Shown: positions 11,041 through 20,918 of the stretch, in pieces
Position numbering within the stretch: position 1 is the stretch's first letter
Layout: every line of letters begins with the position of its first letter
Source: Agapanthus africanus
Lineage: Eukaryota; Streptophyta; Magnoliopsida; Asparagales; Amaryllidaceae
Length of the DNA stretch: 64,000 nucleotides
Assembly (NCBI GenBank): GCA_030015575.1
Contig: JASDDO010000019.1
Coordinates: 516,308,986 to 516,372,985, forward strand
Reading direction: 5' to 3'
The notes under the pieces: generated by a model
What the model saw: the letters and a program-made list of their open reading frames with translations, nothing else
Database searches by the model: none
Told to the model about the DNA's origin: nothing
Program-made: the position numbers and the translations under genes

Positions 11041-11282
11041 GACAGAAAACGGGGCAAGTGTTGCAGCCAAGTCTGTTGGTCACTGTCACCCTGTATTACC
11101 AATACATTGATTCTGAACAAATGCTATTAGATACCGAACCTGATATACAAAATCATATCTGTCTCTTTATTAGTAAAGAAATGATAAAATTTTGTATTGT
11201 TGGATATTGTTTTGAACATTTCCTATATCAAAAGTTGATCGGTTCAGGCACGTTATCTAAAAGCATTGACGTTCTAAATCAA

Positions 11283-12240
11283 ACTGCAGTTCCTAGTACA
11301 CAGAACACACACAAGAGGAAGAGTTCAGAAATGAACGAATCCTTCTTAAGGCATTGTAGACTAGGTCACATCAATGCGACCCAACTGGCTGAAGTTACAT
11401 TTCAGATGCATATTTAAATCAGTTTGAATTTACATCTTGTGAAACTTGCCAGTCATGTCACAAAGATAAGATGACCATAGCTCTGTTTATTAGAAACAGA
11501 GAAAGAGTTAGTAAACTCTTGGGACTGATACATAATGATGTATGTAAAGTCTCCTGTCTACACATGCCAGGACTGGTTCTTCATACTTCATTATATTCTC
11601 TGATAATCTCTCAAGATTCGGTCATATGTTCCTGTTGAAACATAAGTCCGAACCTTTTGAGATATTCACAGAATATAAGTTAGAAGTAGAGAACCAAAAT
11701 ACGGGTATAAGTATTATGTCCTATGATAAGATCAGGAAGGAGAATACTTGTGCATAGAATTCCTGGACTATTCTAAAGGAGAATGAGATTTTCTCTCAGT
11801 GTTACTCCTCTGAATACACCACAGCACAACGGTATATCAGGACGGAGCAATTGCACAATATTAGATATGGTGTGCTCTATGATGAGTATTACTGAGTTAC
11901 CTATTTCCTTTTGGGGTTATGCACTTGAGAAGCTGCATACCTATTGAATTAGGTTTGAATCAAATCAGTGCCTACCACTCCATATGAGATATGGTATGGG
12001 AAGAACCCATCTCTTAAGCGAGTTAAGATTTGGGGTTGTCCGGCCTATGTTTAAAGCAAAATCCGGACAAGATCGAGGCAGGATCAGTTCTGTAGAACTG
12101 GAAAGGTTCCAGCTATACAAAACTGCAGTTGATGATTTGACAGAACCATAAGATTCTATAGTTCCCGACGAACCTCAGCCTCTCCGCCGATCTAGTAGGG
12201 TTCCTCATCCGCCTGAGAGATACCTCGGTTTCTCGATGAC
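11283..12240 (+). pseudogene. copia-1 integrase remnant
   Basis: In changing frames: GAG_pre-integrase motif LRHCRLGHIN (11346-11377), CETCQSCHKDKMT (zinc-binding C-x2-C near 11440-11475), the start of the catalytic core around 11500-11640, TPQHNGISGR with FWGYALE (about 11815-11935), the motif TPYEIWYGKNPS (near 11975) and the connecting EPQPLRRSSRVPHPPERY (about 12170-12225). The order is that of an Angela/Tork integrase. Several frameshifts and stops make it non-functional. Confidence 0.8.
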
Positions 12241-12299
12241 AGTGGGAGCAAGGATTGCATCATGAGATGATGACCCAACCAGTTTTGAGCAGGCCATCG

Positions 12300-13460
12300 A
12301 GAGTAGGGACTCTGTAAGAATGGCTGGATGCTTAGTGATCTGAGATGGAATCCTTATACACCAACAAAGTATGGACTTTGGTTGCTATAACTGAAGGGTT
12401 AAATCCCCATCAGGAGCAAGTATATCTTGAGAAGATTACTTGGTGTAGATGGAAAAGTTGAGACTTTCAAAGCTAGGCTTGTTAAAGGTTTTCGTCATCG
12501 ACCAGGCGTGGATAATGATGAAACCTTTTTCCAGTAACTATGCTTAAGTCTATCCAGATCCTACTTACCACGGCTACATACCATGACTACGATATCTGGC
12601 GGTTGGGTGCCATGACTGCTTTTCTAAATACTGATTTAGAAGAGAACGTCTATAAGAACACAGCCAGAGGTCTTCGTAAACAGTGGGAGCAGCGGAAACG
12701 TGTGCAAGTTGCTTTACATAATGAAGCAGGCATCGCGGAGTTGGAACGTCTGTTTTGATGTGATAGTCAAAGTGTTTGACTTCATCAAAATGGTAGACGA
12801 ACCTTGTATATACAAAAGGGTAGTAAAGAGTAAGGTGGTCATCTTCGTATTATACGTAGACAACATACTCTTGATAGGAAAAGAGTTTCCTATACTACGA
12901 TCGGTCAATCTCCTATTATCACAAGGATTCTCCAAATAGGATAAAGATGATACCTCCTAAATCCTGAGATTTGGACCTATGAGATAGATCTAAAGGGATA
13001 TTAGGGTTCTCACTAGGTATAGTGAGATTGTATCAATCGATCCTGGAGAGAATCACTGGAAGTGTTCCAGGGTGATAAAGACGACTGAATGTCAGTCACA
13101 GGCACTGTCTTTACCCTCAGTAAAGGGACGGTATGTTGGAAGAGTTCCAAGCTAGATACCGTGGCAAACTAGACGATAAATGATGATAACATCGCTATTA
13201 AAGATACTACCAAAGAGGCAGTTTGGGTGTATATTGGTTCATAAGATGAACTAGGTTCCTGCCATTGTATGACAATGGAAGTGTGGCTTTGGCCCTGAAA
13301 CCCTGGTCCCATCAGTGACCCAGACATAATCTAAGGCAGCATCACCTGATCATGGAGATAGTTGATCTCCAGGGTGATCGAGGTTAGGAGAGTAGACTCA
13401 GAGGACAACACGGCGGATCCACTCACGAAGGCCCTTTTCCCAAAGAGAGACTTTTAGGGG
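12300..13460 (+). pseudogene. copia-1 reverse transcriptase and RNase H remnant
   Basis: RVT_2-type motifs in broken frames: MLKSIQILL with DIWRLGAMTAFLN (12540-12640), KQASRSWN (near 12725), DEPCIYK (about 12795-12815) and the catalytic box at 12853-12864 reading YVDN instead of the usual YVDD. RNase H traces follow: TKEAVWVY (about 13210), LYCDNGS (about 13265), RHNLRQHHLI (about 13325-13355). The catalytic Asp to Asn change alone should abolish RT activity. Placement right after integrase marks the copia superfamily. Confidence 0.82.
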
Positions 13461-13509
13461 ATGGTTGAGTATGTGATACTGCAACCACTGCTACAGATGG
13501 CCCTAGTGC

Positions 13510-13520
13510 AAGTGGGAGAT
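13510..13520 (+). promoter_or_regulatory. copia-1 polypurine tract
   Basis: AAGTGGGAGAT immediately before the 3' LTR start. Copia-2 has the same tract at 56292-56302. Confidence 0.85.
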
Positions 13521-15737
13521 TGTTAGTTATATGTATGCCCTAGAGTCCATTACTGTACATTGGATGTATATTGTAGTGGATGCTGGGACATATATAGGTA
13601 GGACTTTCTTGCTCGACATGATAGTACGCTATCTGGTTGCTCTTTATCTTAACATGTATGCTTTCTGTCTCTCTGATTACATGTTGATAAAGCCCTTAGG
13701 ATGTGTACTCGACTTCCAGGACTATGATGTAGATCATACTAGTGGGGCCTGGGTAGTCCATGAGTACATCCTTGAAATGTTCCTAGTCGTGGGAATATCG
13801 AGACGGGGCATCGATATTCCAGAGTAGACTAGCGCATATCTTCTCGACCCATGCGATGGGCGATGGTTGATCCCATATCCATTGGTGTTTGACATCGAAG
13901 ATGGTATGCGGGTGCTCAGTGGAGACTGGGTACACTGAACGGACTCGCCGAGAACTCCCAGATGGTATTATACCTCACGTCAGATGGCAGTTCTCTGGTG
14001 ACACTGGTACAGCTTAGTCTGTTGACCCGAGATCATCATAGAGTCTTGTGTGTCTCCCACTGTGCTTTGATTTCCACCCTACCGCGGCTCTACTGAGTTG
14101 TGCAAACAGATGGTTTTTGGGTACAGTCCCGATTCACATGGAGGCAATGAGCGATAGGAGGGGATTCGTCTCTCCCGGTATTGGGGGTTGATGTTGTGCT
14201 ATGCTCGACTGGCCATAACAGGAAATCCCTGGCCAGGGTTGCAGTGATATACTGGTAAGAGTTATCAGTAGCTTCACGAATGTTATGGACCCTACGTCGG
14301 CATGACTTATCGAGCTATTGGGGTCTGACGTTTACCACCCCTAGGCGAGATATGCGACATATCAGACGAACAGACCGGACTGTACGGTAAGTGTTACTGG
14401 TTGGATTCACAGGAGTGTGAGCGGGCTTGCTCGTCGATCTTCTGATCGCTCAATACCCGGGTGGCCGTTACGTTTAGCAGACCGCTTGCGGCTTGTGGGT
14501 GTTTGATATGATCATCATCTGCTGCCGGCGTATTGACGAGTCTTTAGAGTCCTACACAGAGGTTTCCTGGATCAAGCGAAACGAAATAGGAGCGCATATG
14601 AGATATGTGCGGGACCGAGAATAATTCGAGTATGTGATACCGTATTCCATTCTCGCGACGAATGTATCGATTGGTTATATGCGATATAACCTAGTTATCG
14701 AATCAAGGATTGATTCGATAAGCCGATACATATGATACTAGTCGGTTATATCCGATATGACCGGATCGTTAAATCAAGTGTTGATTTAATGATTTAGTGC
14801 ATATTTGTATATTTGATATATTACTTTGCGTTAACTAGTATTGGTTCACTTTAAAAGGATTTTCTCACTTGAATTGTGCACATTGTATATGCGATATAGT
14901 TTTGTGCACATGTTTGTATCATGTTTGATGATACATGCTTACTTGGTTAAGTGTAAAGAATCAAACCATGGTTTAAGTTAATGATTAGGGTTTTGATTAT
15001 TTATTCATTTATCTTTCTTATTTATTCATTTTGGAAAAAGAAAAAGATAAATGAATGATTGAATGTTTTGTTTTTAGTTGAAGTACTTGAAACTTTGACT
15101 AAGTCACTCTTTTGTTCTTATGCTTAACCCTAACCATCCTTTTAACCATGGTCTTTTCTCTACACTTAACTATAGTTGAAAGTATGATAAGTATTGATTT
15201 ATTTTATCTAATGATTAAGACTTAATATATCTTCTTCTTCTTCTTCATCTTCTTAAACATGAAGAAAGCTAGTGGCCATCAATGGCAACTAGTGAAATTG
15301 AGTGAGAAATCCAAATATAAAGTCTACCCACTTCCTATTTCTTCATCCTCTACCTCTTGCCAAGTTGTATAGGGTGTTTACTTTACAAGTTTTCAAAGCT
15401 TGGTGAAGTTGGAGCTTGTTCTTGTGATGCTTCGACGTAGATCAACTTCGGCATCGAACCGACGATCAAGCCCGCCCATTCTTCGATGATGCCAATGCTA
15501 GAGTCGTGAGTTCGATTTGGACAGCGGAGGGAGATCATCGTGGAGCTTAGGAAGTGGTGGACCGGATCTACAAAGGTTGTAGCCCCTTTCCTTTAGATAC
15601 ATTTCCATTTACTTGCTTGCTTCGCCTATATATATCTAGTTAACGATCCGTTCTAGGTTTTCTCGGCACCGTAATTTTTAGAAATTTGCATGTTTGATCA
15701 CTTGTAAGACTCCTATAGTGTGCCTAGGAACCCTACA
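13521..15737 (+). repeat. copia-1 3' LTR
   Basis: TGTTAG to CCTACA, 2,217 bases, same length as the 5' copy. Differences by eye include 13543-13550, the extra T near 14016, and scattered substitutions near 15080, 15294 and 15447. It ends at the second TTTTC target copy. Confidence 0.93.
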
Positions 15738-15742
15738 TTTTC
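15738..15742. repeat. copia-1 target site duplication, right copy
   Basis: TTTTC, identical to 5326-5330. Confidence 0.92.
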
Positions 15743-18575
15743 TATCCCCCAAAATGGGTACAACAAGATAATAAACCTGTAATCATAAAAAATGGCATCC
15801 CCAAGTGGGAGATAGCTCTTCGCCCAAGGCGGATCACAACCACATGCAATATAATAGTAGTATCAAGAAAAGAGCAATAAAGAGATGCAAAATATCAGAA
15901 AACACAACGCCGGCTCAAGTGAGCTCGACCCAAAAGAACCACAAATATACAAGTCTCTCAGTCTCATCACTAGGTCGCATATACAATATAAAGTGGTAGA
16001 TGGAGAATACTAGATACAATGATAAAGCAAAAGAAATAAAGTGTGCTCGCAACCCACCTACGGGCGATGTCGCGAGTCTGAGCAAAAAGGACTGATGATA
16101 AGATAGCCGCTGCTACAAGACTGATGAGTCCGACCTGCAAGACACTGTGGCACAACGGGGGTGAGTTGCCAGCTCGTGAGTAAATATAACATCTAATAAG
16201 GCAATCGTAAGAATGCACGCAATGCACCACAACATGCATGTCCATATGTGATATAATATCTCTAGTATGCATGCACATGTATGCAATGTCATTACTAAAT
16301 CTTTAAGTGTTTTAAATGCTAAGGGTATTGAATTCTTAACTTTAGAAAATGAATATCTGTATAATAGCTAAGTACCATCACGAAATCGTCTGAAAACTCG
16401 TGTCAAGCATCGACACCAAATATGAATCATATCTGTCTAAAAATCGGGCTCCGTCAATCCGGATCGGCCCATATCATAAATCTCACGACAACGGTCGGTA
16501 TCCTCCGGATATCCTCCGCGCCAGACATCACCGGTAGGTAGTCTTCCCCTGCCAGGCTCATCGTCTACAACTCGATCTTCTTACCCCGGGGTACCATACC
16601 GGGCCCACCATGTACCCGAGACGGTTCATCCACTCCTCGAATCGGGTCTCGAAATCCAACAGAAAACATGAAAACTCATGGTGGATGACACATACATCAC
16701 GAGAAAACCGCAACTTTGTTTTGAAAATGATAAATATAAGGTTTTGTTAAATTTTTGCGGTTTTCCCCAAAAATCCAGAAATCGCAGCAATACTGAAATC
16801 CTCAAGAAAATCATAATGTCCACATGTTATATATGATAAATGTCTATGATATCAATGCATACGATGTGAATTTTGCTAGAAATCTATATAAATATGATGA
16901 TGATGCGAGGTATACGTATGCTATGCAATTTCATATATCAAGTATGAATGCAAGTGGCGATATTATGATAAACAGGTTCTATAGTGCACGTGGCATGGCA
17001 ATTACCAAAGGCGTGTGTGTCACATGAATGGTGCGCGTGCAACAGATGCCAATGGTAATGGTGTTCGTGTCCTACAAAGTGATATCGCATAAGTATAGAT
17101 GAATGTCCATGCAATCTAATATACTGTTCGCTATAAGGGTATGCAGTGTACATGAATGGATAAGCTAGCTAACAATATGAATCTTGCAAAAAGTAGGGTA
17201 ATCCTAACTAGGGGGCGCCTCGCGCCATTCAGACGATTCCCCCATAGATGAATACATCTACTCACCTGAAATCCCCGCTAATCCGATCCGACCACCGCCT
17301 TGCCTTTACGTGCCGTGTCCGATGTTTCCCCGACCGATCCTATATTTGCACAACACCAAGCATAAGATTAAAAAACCTAAAACGATGCAAGTCACAATAT
17401 ACAATTATCGACGCTCTCGAATTAAACATAACATACACTCGGTGCGCGGGAAAACGCACGAAAATCGCTAATCGTTAACTAAAATCGTCATTTCGGGGAA
17501 ATCGACAAAACTAAAACCCGACTAGACAAAACCCCGCGTTCGTGCACTCTAATAGTCCTATACGAAGCTAATTATATCGCTAACATAACACAATTTGATC
17601 GCATTCTAATTTTTGTAAAAATCTAGTAAGCAATTTGCTTACCGATTCGATACAAACATCGCAATTTTGTCGATTTATCGAGCATAACACTACACTATTA
17701 ACCACTCCAATCAATTAGATAACCAAACCCTAACTTAAATCCAACCACCATGCTACAAACCCTAATTTAAAATCAAATCCTTCTCTTGATTTTCCTAAAC
17801 AAACATTTACTACTAAACTAATACTTCAAATTTCAATTCTAGCATATTTAAACTACAAGTTAACAAAAAGATTAGAATCTTCACCTTACAAGCTTGAACC
17901 CTAGCTTGATCAAGTCACCAAGAAGCCTCCTTTCATCAAGTTTTTGAACTAATTTGGGTTGAAGAGAGAGTGGATTAGGGTTTGGCTTTGAATGGGTTAA
18001 TGAATTTGTGGATTTTGTATGAATTTTGACATGAAAAATGAAGCAAAATGAAGTGAGAAGAGAGGGGATTTGCTGCAGAATGGGTCATCCAGCAGGTGAG
18101 GGACGGAGTTGTGGGATTTTTGGAGAAGTTTCTAGGTCAATAAACACCCCATGTTCTCATTTAATGCTTTCATATCAACAATTTACAAAAAAAACCTCAT
18201 TTTACACCATTTTTCCATTAAATTTCCCACCCTAAAACCAAAAGTTTGCAAGTCATGATATAATTTTATTAACACCATATTTTAGCTTATAAAGACTCCT
18301 AATTATGAAATTTACCTAATTAAATTTGTATTTATCACTAATTTAATGTATTTAAAAAGGCTTAAAATAATAAAAAAATAATTAATTACGATTTTTTTTT
18401 TATTTAACTAGATAATTATAAGTGACATTTTAGTGACAAAATTATAGTAATATCTTATCTAAATTTTGTATAATTAGGTCTACAATGAAAAATACCTATT
18501 TTGACTTTTTACGGAAAAAGCCGAAAAATTAGCCGATTACCGAAAAACTGCCTAAACGATTTTCGAAGGGTTACA
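15743..18575 (-). repeat. gypsy-1 5' LTR, outer segment
   Basis: Continues the LTR from 5330 and ends TTACA at 18575, the reverse complement of TGTAA. A block around 16440-16640 (with CCCGGGGTACC and CGAGACGGTTCATCC) is shared in reverse complement with gypsy-B LTRs near 40920-41090, which places both in one lineage. It carries the conserved hairpin at 17001-17059. The short open frames here are chance. Confidence 0.9.
17001..17059 (-). promoter_or_regulatory. Conserved LTR hairpin, gypsy-1 version
   Basis: On the element strand, ATTACCATTGGC (17059-17048) faces GCCTTTGGTAAT (17012-17001); 10 of 12 positions pair across a 35-base loop. It is followed by TGCCATGCCACGTGCAC. Aligned hairpins with different but matched arms occur in gypsy-B and gypsy-A. 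Confidence 0.65.
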
Positions 18576-20072
18576 TCTATAGTCCAATTTGGGACTAAAG
18601 TTTGTTTGAGCATATGGGCTCAATTGAACATTTTATTGTTCTTGCTGTTGAGCATTTATTTGGGCTCTGCCCTTTTATAATGCATAACATTGGACTTTTT
18701 AATTAAATGCATAGCACTTACATTAGGCATGTTAGACCTTTATTTGGGCTCTGCCCCTTTTAAATAATGCATAGCATTTATATTTAGCCTGTTAGGCTTT
18801 TAATTGGGCTCTGCCCTTTTTAAACAATGTATAGCATTTAATAATCTGACAGTGCGCCACGTGGCCTGTCAGGCGCTTTGCGCCAATTAAAGAACGCAAG
18901 GCGCCAGCGCATGTGGAGGTGACACGTGTCACGCTCTGCTGAGTGCAAGTTTGTTGGCGCAGTGCGTTACGCCAGCGCGCTGCGCTGCTGACACGTGGCG
19001 CGCTCTGGTGCAGTGCGCCAATCCAAGAGCGCAGCGCTCTGGTTTTAGGAGCGCAAGGAGCAGATTACTCTGTGGTTGACACATGGCGCGCTCTGGTGAC
19101 TTGCGCCAGTCCAAGGAGCGCAAAGGCACAGATTAAGAGTGCAGGGCACTGTTCAATAGCGCAGAGCGCATCTTGATCTAATTAAGATCAAAGAAACAAG
19201 TTTTTCTTGTTCTAAAGAGGTTCTACCTCAAGATTCAAGAACCAATGGTTCATCAAAAGGCTGTGCTTTTATATAGATCAAAAGATCTAGGGATGAAGTA
19301 AATTACTTCTTTATGATTGGATCTTTATGATCTTTTTCTTTTTTGTAGTGAAGAACTTGATTTTGTTCTTAGATCTTTGATCTTTTTAGAAGAAATTCTT
19401 CTTTTTGTGAGGTGTTTTCATCTCTGTTCTTCCAAGAATTTAATTCTTTACCTTGAAGAAGATGATCTTCTTTCTTCAAAGGCTTGCCTTTCAAAATTTT
19501 CAGAGTTTTCCGCTTTTCTCTATGTCTGTATGTATCTCTGTATGTGAGACTTGGAGTCTAAGGGCCTTTATATAGGGCCAATTGGTTACAGAGATTTTTC
19601 TCTGATTGATCTGGGGATATTTCTCCACCGTTGGATCTTTGATCCTAAGGCCTCTATTTTACAGAAGACAATCTTCTTATTTTAATAAGATTGGAAAGAT
19701 CTTTCTAGAATTTTAATTCTGATTAATTAAATAATTTATTATTTAAGTTTTAGTGCTTGCACTGTTGGCGCAAGCGCACCTGCGCTTGACACGTGTCACG
19801 CAGCGCACCCGCGCTAGCGCACCTGCGCTTGACACGTGGCGCGCAGCGCAGAGCGCAAATTATCTGAAGCGTTGCTTCCTTTATTTAAAATTTGAATTTT
19901 AAAACAGAGCCTTGCTCTGATTGGGGTGCGCTGCCTTGGGCGCAGCGCCCCTTACGCTGGCGTGTATGCTGTTGATACGTGGCGCTCTGCGCGCAGCGCA
20001 AGAGATCTGAAGCGTTGCTTCACCTTTTGAATTTGAAATTCAAACAGAGCTTTGCTCTGATTGGGGAAAACA
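18576..20072 (-). repeat. Tat-like 3' LTR, part right of the gypsy-1 insertion
   Basis: Aligns with 34954-36521 of the other LTR. The missing first 720 bases must lie beyond the gypsy-1 element, left of the window. The right copy has extra GCGC-rich repeats at about 36180-36330. The sequence is a chain of small perfect inverted repeats, for example TAGATC/GATCTA (19274-19289), a 15-base one centred at 19302, and AAAGGC/GCCTTT (19478-19491), plus many CACGTG boxes. Confidence 0.88.
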
Positions 20073-20110
20073 AATGCCCCCCCACCGTTGCGCTCACGTG
20101 GCGCACACGT
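18910..20110. promoter_or_regulatory. Cluster of G-box/ABRE-like CACGTG sites in Tat-like LTR
   Basis: TGACACGTGTCA or GACACGTGGCGC occurs near 18922, 18989, 19787 and 19830, with single-base variants near 19078 and 19976, and more CACGTG copies near 20096 and 20106, just outside the LTR. CACGTG flanked by GGC/GTC is the plant bZIP G-box/ABRE core. The right LTR repeats the pattern (35299, 35365, 35455, 36177). Stress or abscisic-acid control is inference. Confidence 0.55.
20073..20087 (-). promoter_or_regulatory. Tat-like polypurine tract
   Basis: On the minus strand GGTGGGGGGGCATT directly abuts the 3' LTR start TGTTTTCCCC. It sets the element's polarity as minus. Confidence 0.8.
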
Positions 20111-20918
20111 GAGTGCAGCGGTGGCAAGATCCAGACCGATGGATCAACCCAGGAGTTGAAGAGGCGCTTGAGCGCCTATAAATAGGACCCTTGGTCCTCA
20201 GCAGATGATTATCATCTTCAAGAATTTTATTTTCAGAGCCTTGCTCTTGCTTTCAAGAACTTTTAAGAGTTAAACTCTAGAAAAATTTTAGGTAAAAATT
20301 AACTTAAATTAAATTAATTTTATTTAACAGAGCCTTGCTCTCATAGATCTTTTGATCTAAAGAAAACCCTTTTGGGGTTTCATAGACAGAGCTTTGCTCT
20401 CAAGAATTTGTTTCAGGGTTTCTTAACCCATGAACAGAGCTTTGCTCATTGACAAAATATAGATCTTTTGATCTTCTGATGATGAACTCTTAAGAGTTTT
20501 TCATGGATCTTTAAGATCACAAACTTTAATTTTTAGGAATAAATTTTCCTTTGATTGATTTTTTTTATCATTATTACAGAGCTAGGCTCTTTAAGGAATT
20601 TTATTTCCTTGTGACCAGAGTTTGACAAGTGTCACTCTGTGACAGAGCTTTGCTCTGAAAAGGGAGATTTTCTCCTTGTCTCAAGGGATTTCTCATTTAA
20701 TGAGAATATTCTTTTTGAGGATTTCCTCATTAATTGATAGTCTCATCCAATGATGAGGCTGTCTTATTAACTGATGCATTGTCATCTGGATTTTGTGGGT
20801 CCCCCTTTGGTCCCCTCTCCACTGCGTTGCAGTGTGGTATGAATTTTAAAGTACCAAGCGTTGGAATTTTTAAAATTAACTTATGATACTGATAACTGAA
20901 TTTCGCTTTTTCTTGCAG
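20088..20918 (+). promoter_or_regulatory. Micro-palindrome chain and promoter region of the PMD gene
   Basis: A TATA-like box CTATAAATA (about 20176-20184) sits between two perfect hairpins, AGGCGC/GCGCCT (20162-20177) and AGGACC/GGTCCT (20184-20198). More follow: AGATGAT/ATCATCT (20203-20217), AGAGC/GCTCT (20235-20247), AGAGT/ACTCT (20266-20278) and others to about 20760. The word CAGAGCYTTGCTCTG recurs roughly eight times between 19904 and 20656. TTCTTGCAG at 20910-20918 is a good 3' splice site just before the ATG, so a 5' untranslated intron is likely. Confidence 0.6.

Larger units (their letters stand above)
5331..15737 (+). mobile_element. copia-1: Angela/Tork-like Ty1/copia element, decayed
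   Basis: Two LTRs of 2,217 bases (5331-7547 and 13521-15737) flank a 5.97-kb interior with a primer-binding site, pol remnants in the copia order protease-integrase-RT-RNase H, and a polypurine tract. A 5-bp target duplication confirms one insertion event, into the 5' LTR of gypsy-1. The LTRs differ at only about 14 positions by eye, so the insertion is recent. Yet the interior has stops and frameshifts shared in part with copia-2, so this family already moved as a non-autonomous, already decayed lineage. Confidence 0.93.
1..18575 (-). mobile_element. gypsy-1: Ty3/gypsy Tekay/Del-like chromovirus, interrupted by copia-1
   Basis: Read on the minus strand the order is 5' LTR (right), primer-binding site (5088-5099), gag, pol, polypurine tract (about 115-130) and 3' LTR (1-114, running off the window). 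The last 114 bases of the 5' LTR (18462-18575) are almost identical to 1-114, which proves the LTR pair. The 5' LTR is split at 5330/15738 by copia-1. The domain order protease-RT-RNase H-integrase-chromodomain is that of Ty3/gypsy chromoviruses. The right flank after 18575 continues as the LTR of the Tat-like element, so gypsy-1 inserted there. Its left target site is outside the window. Confidence 0.93.
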
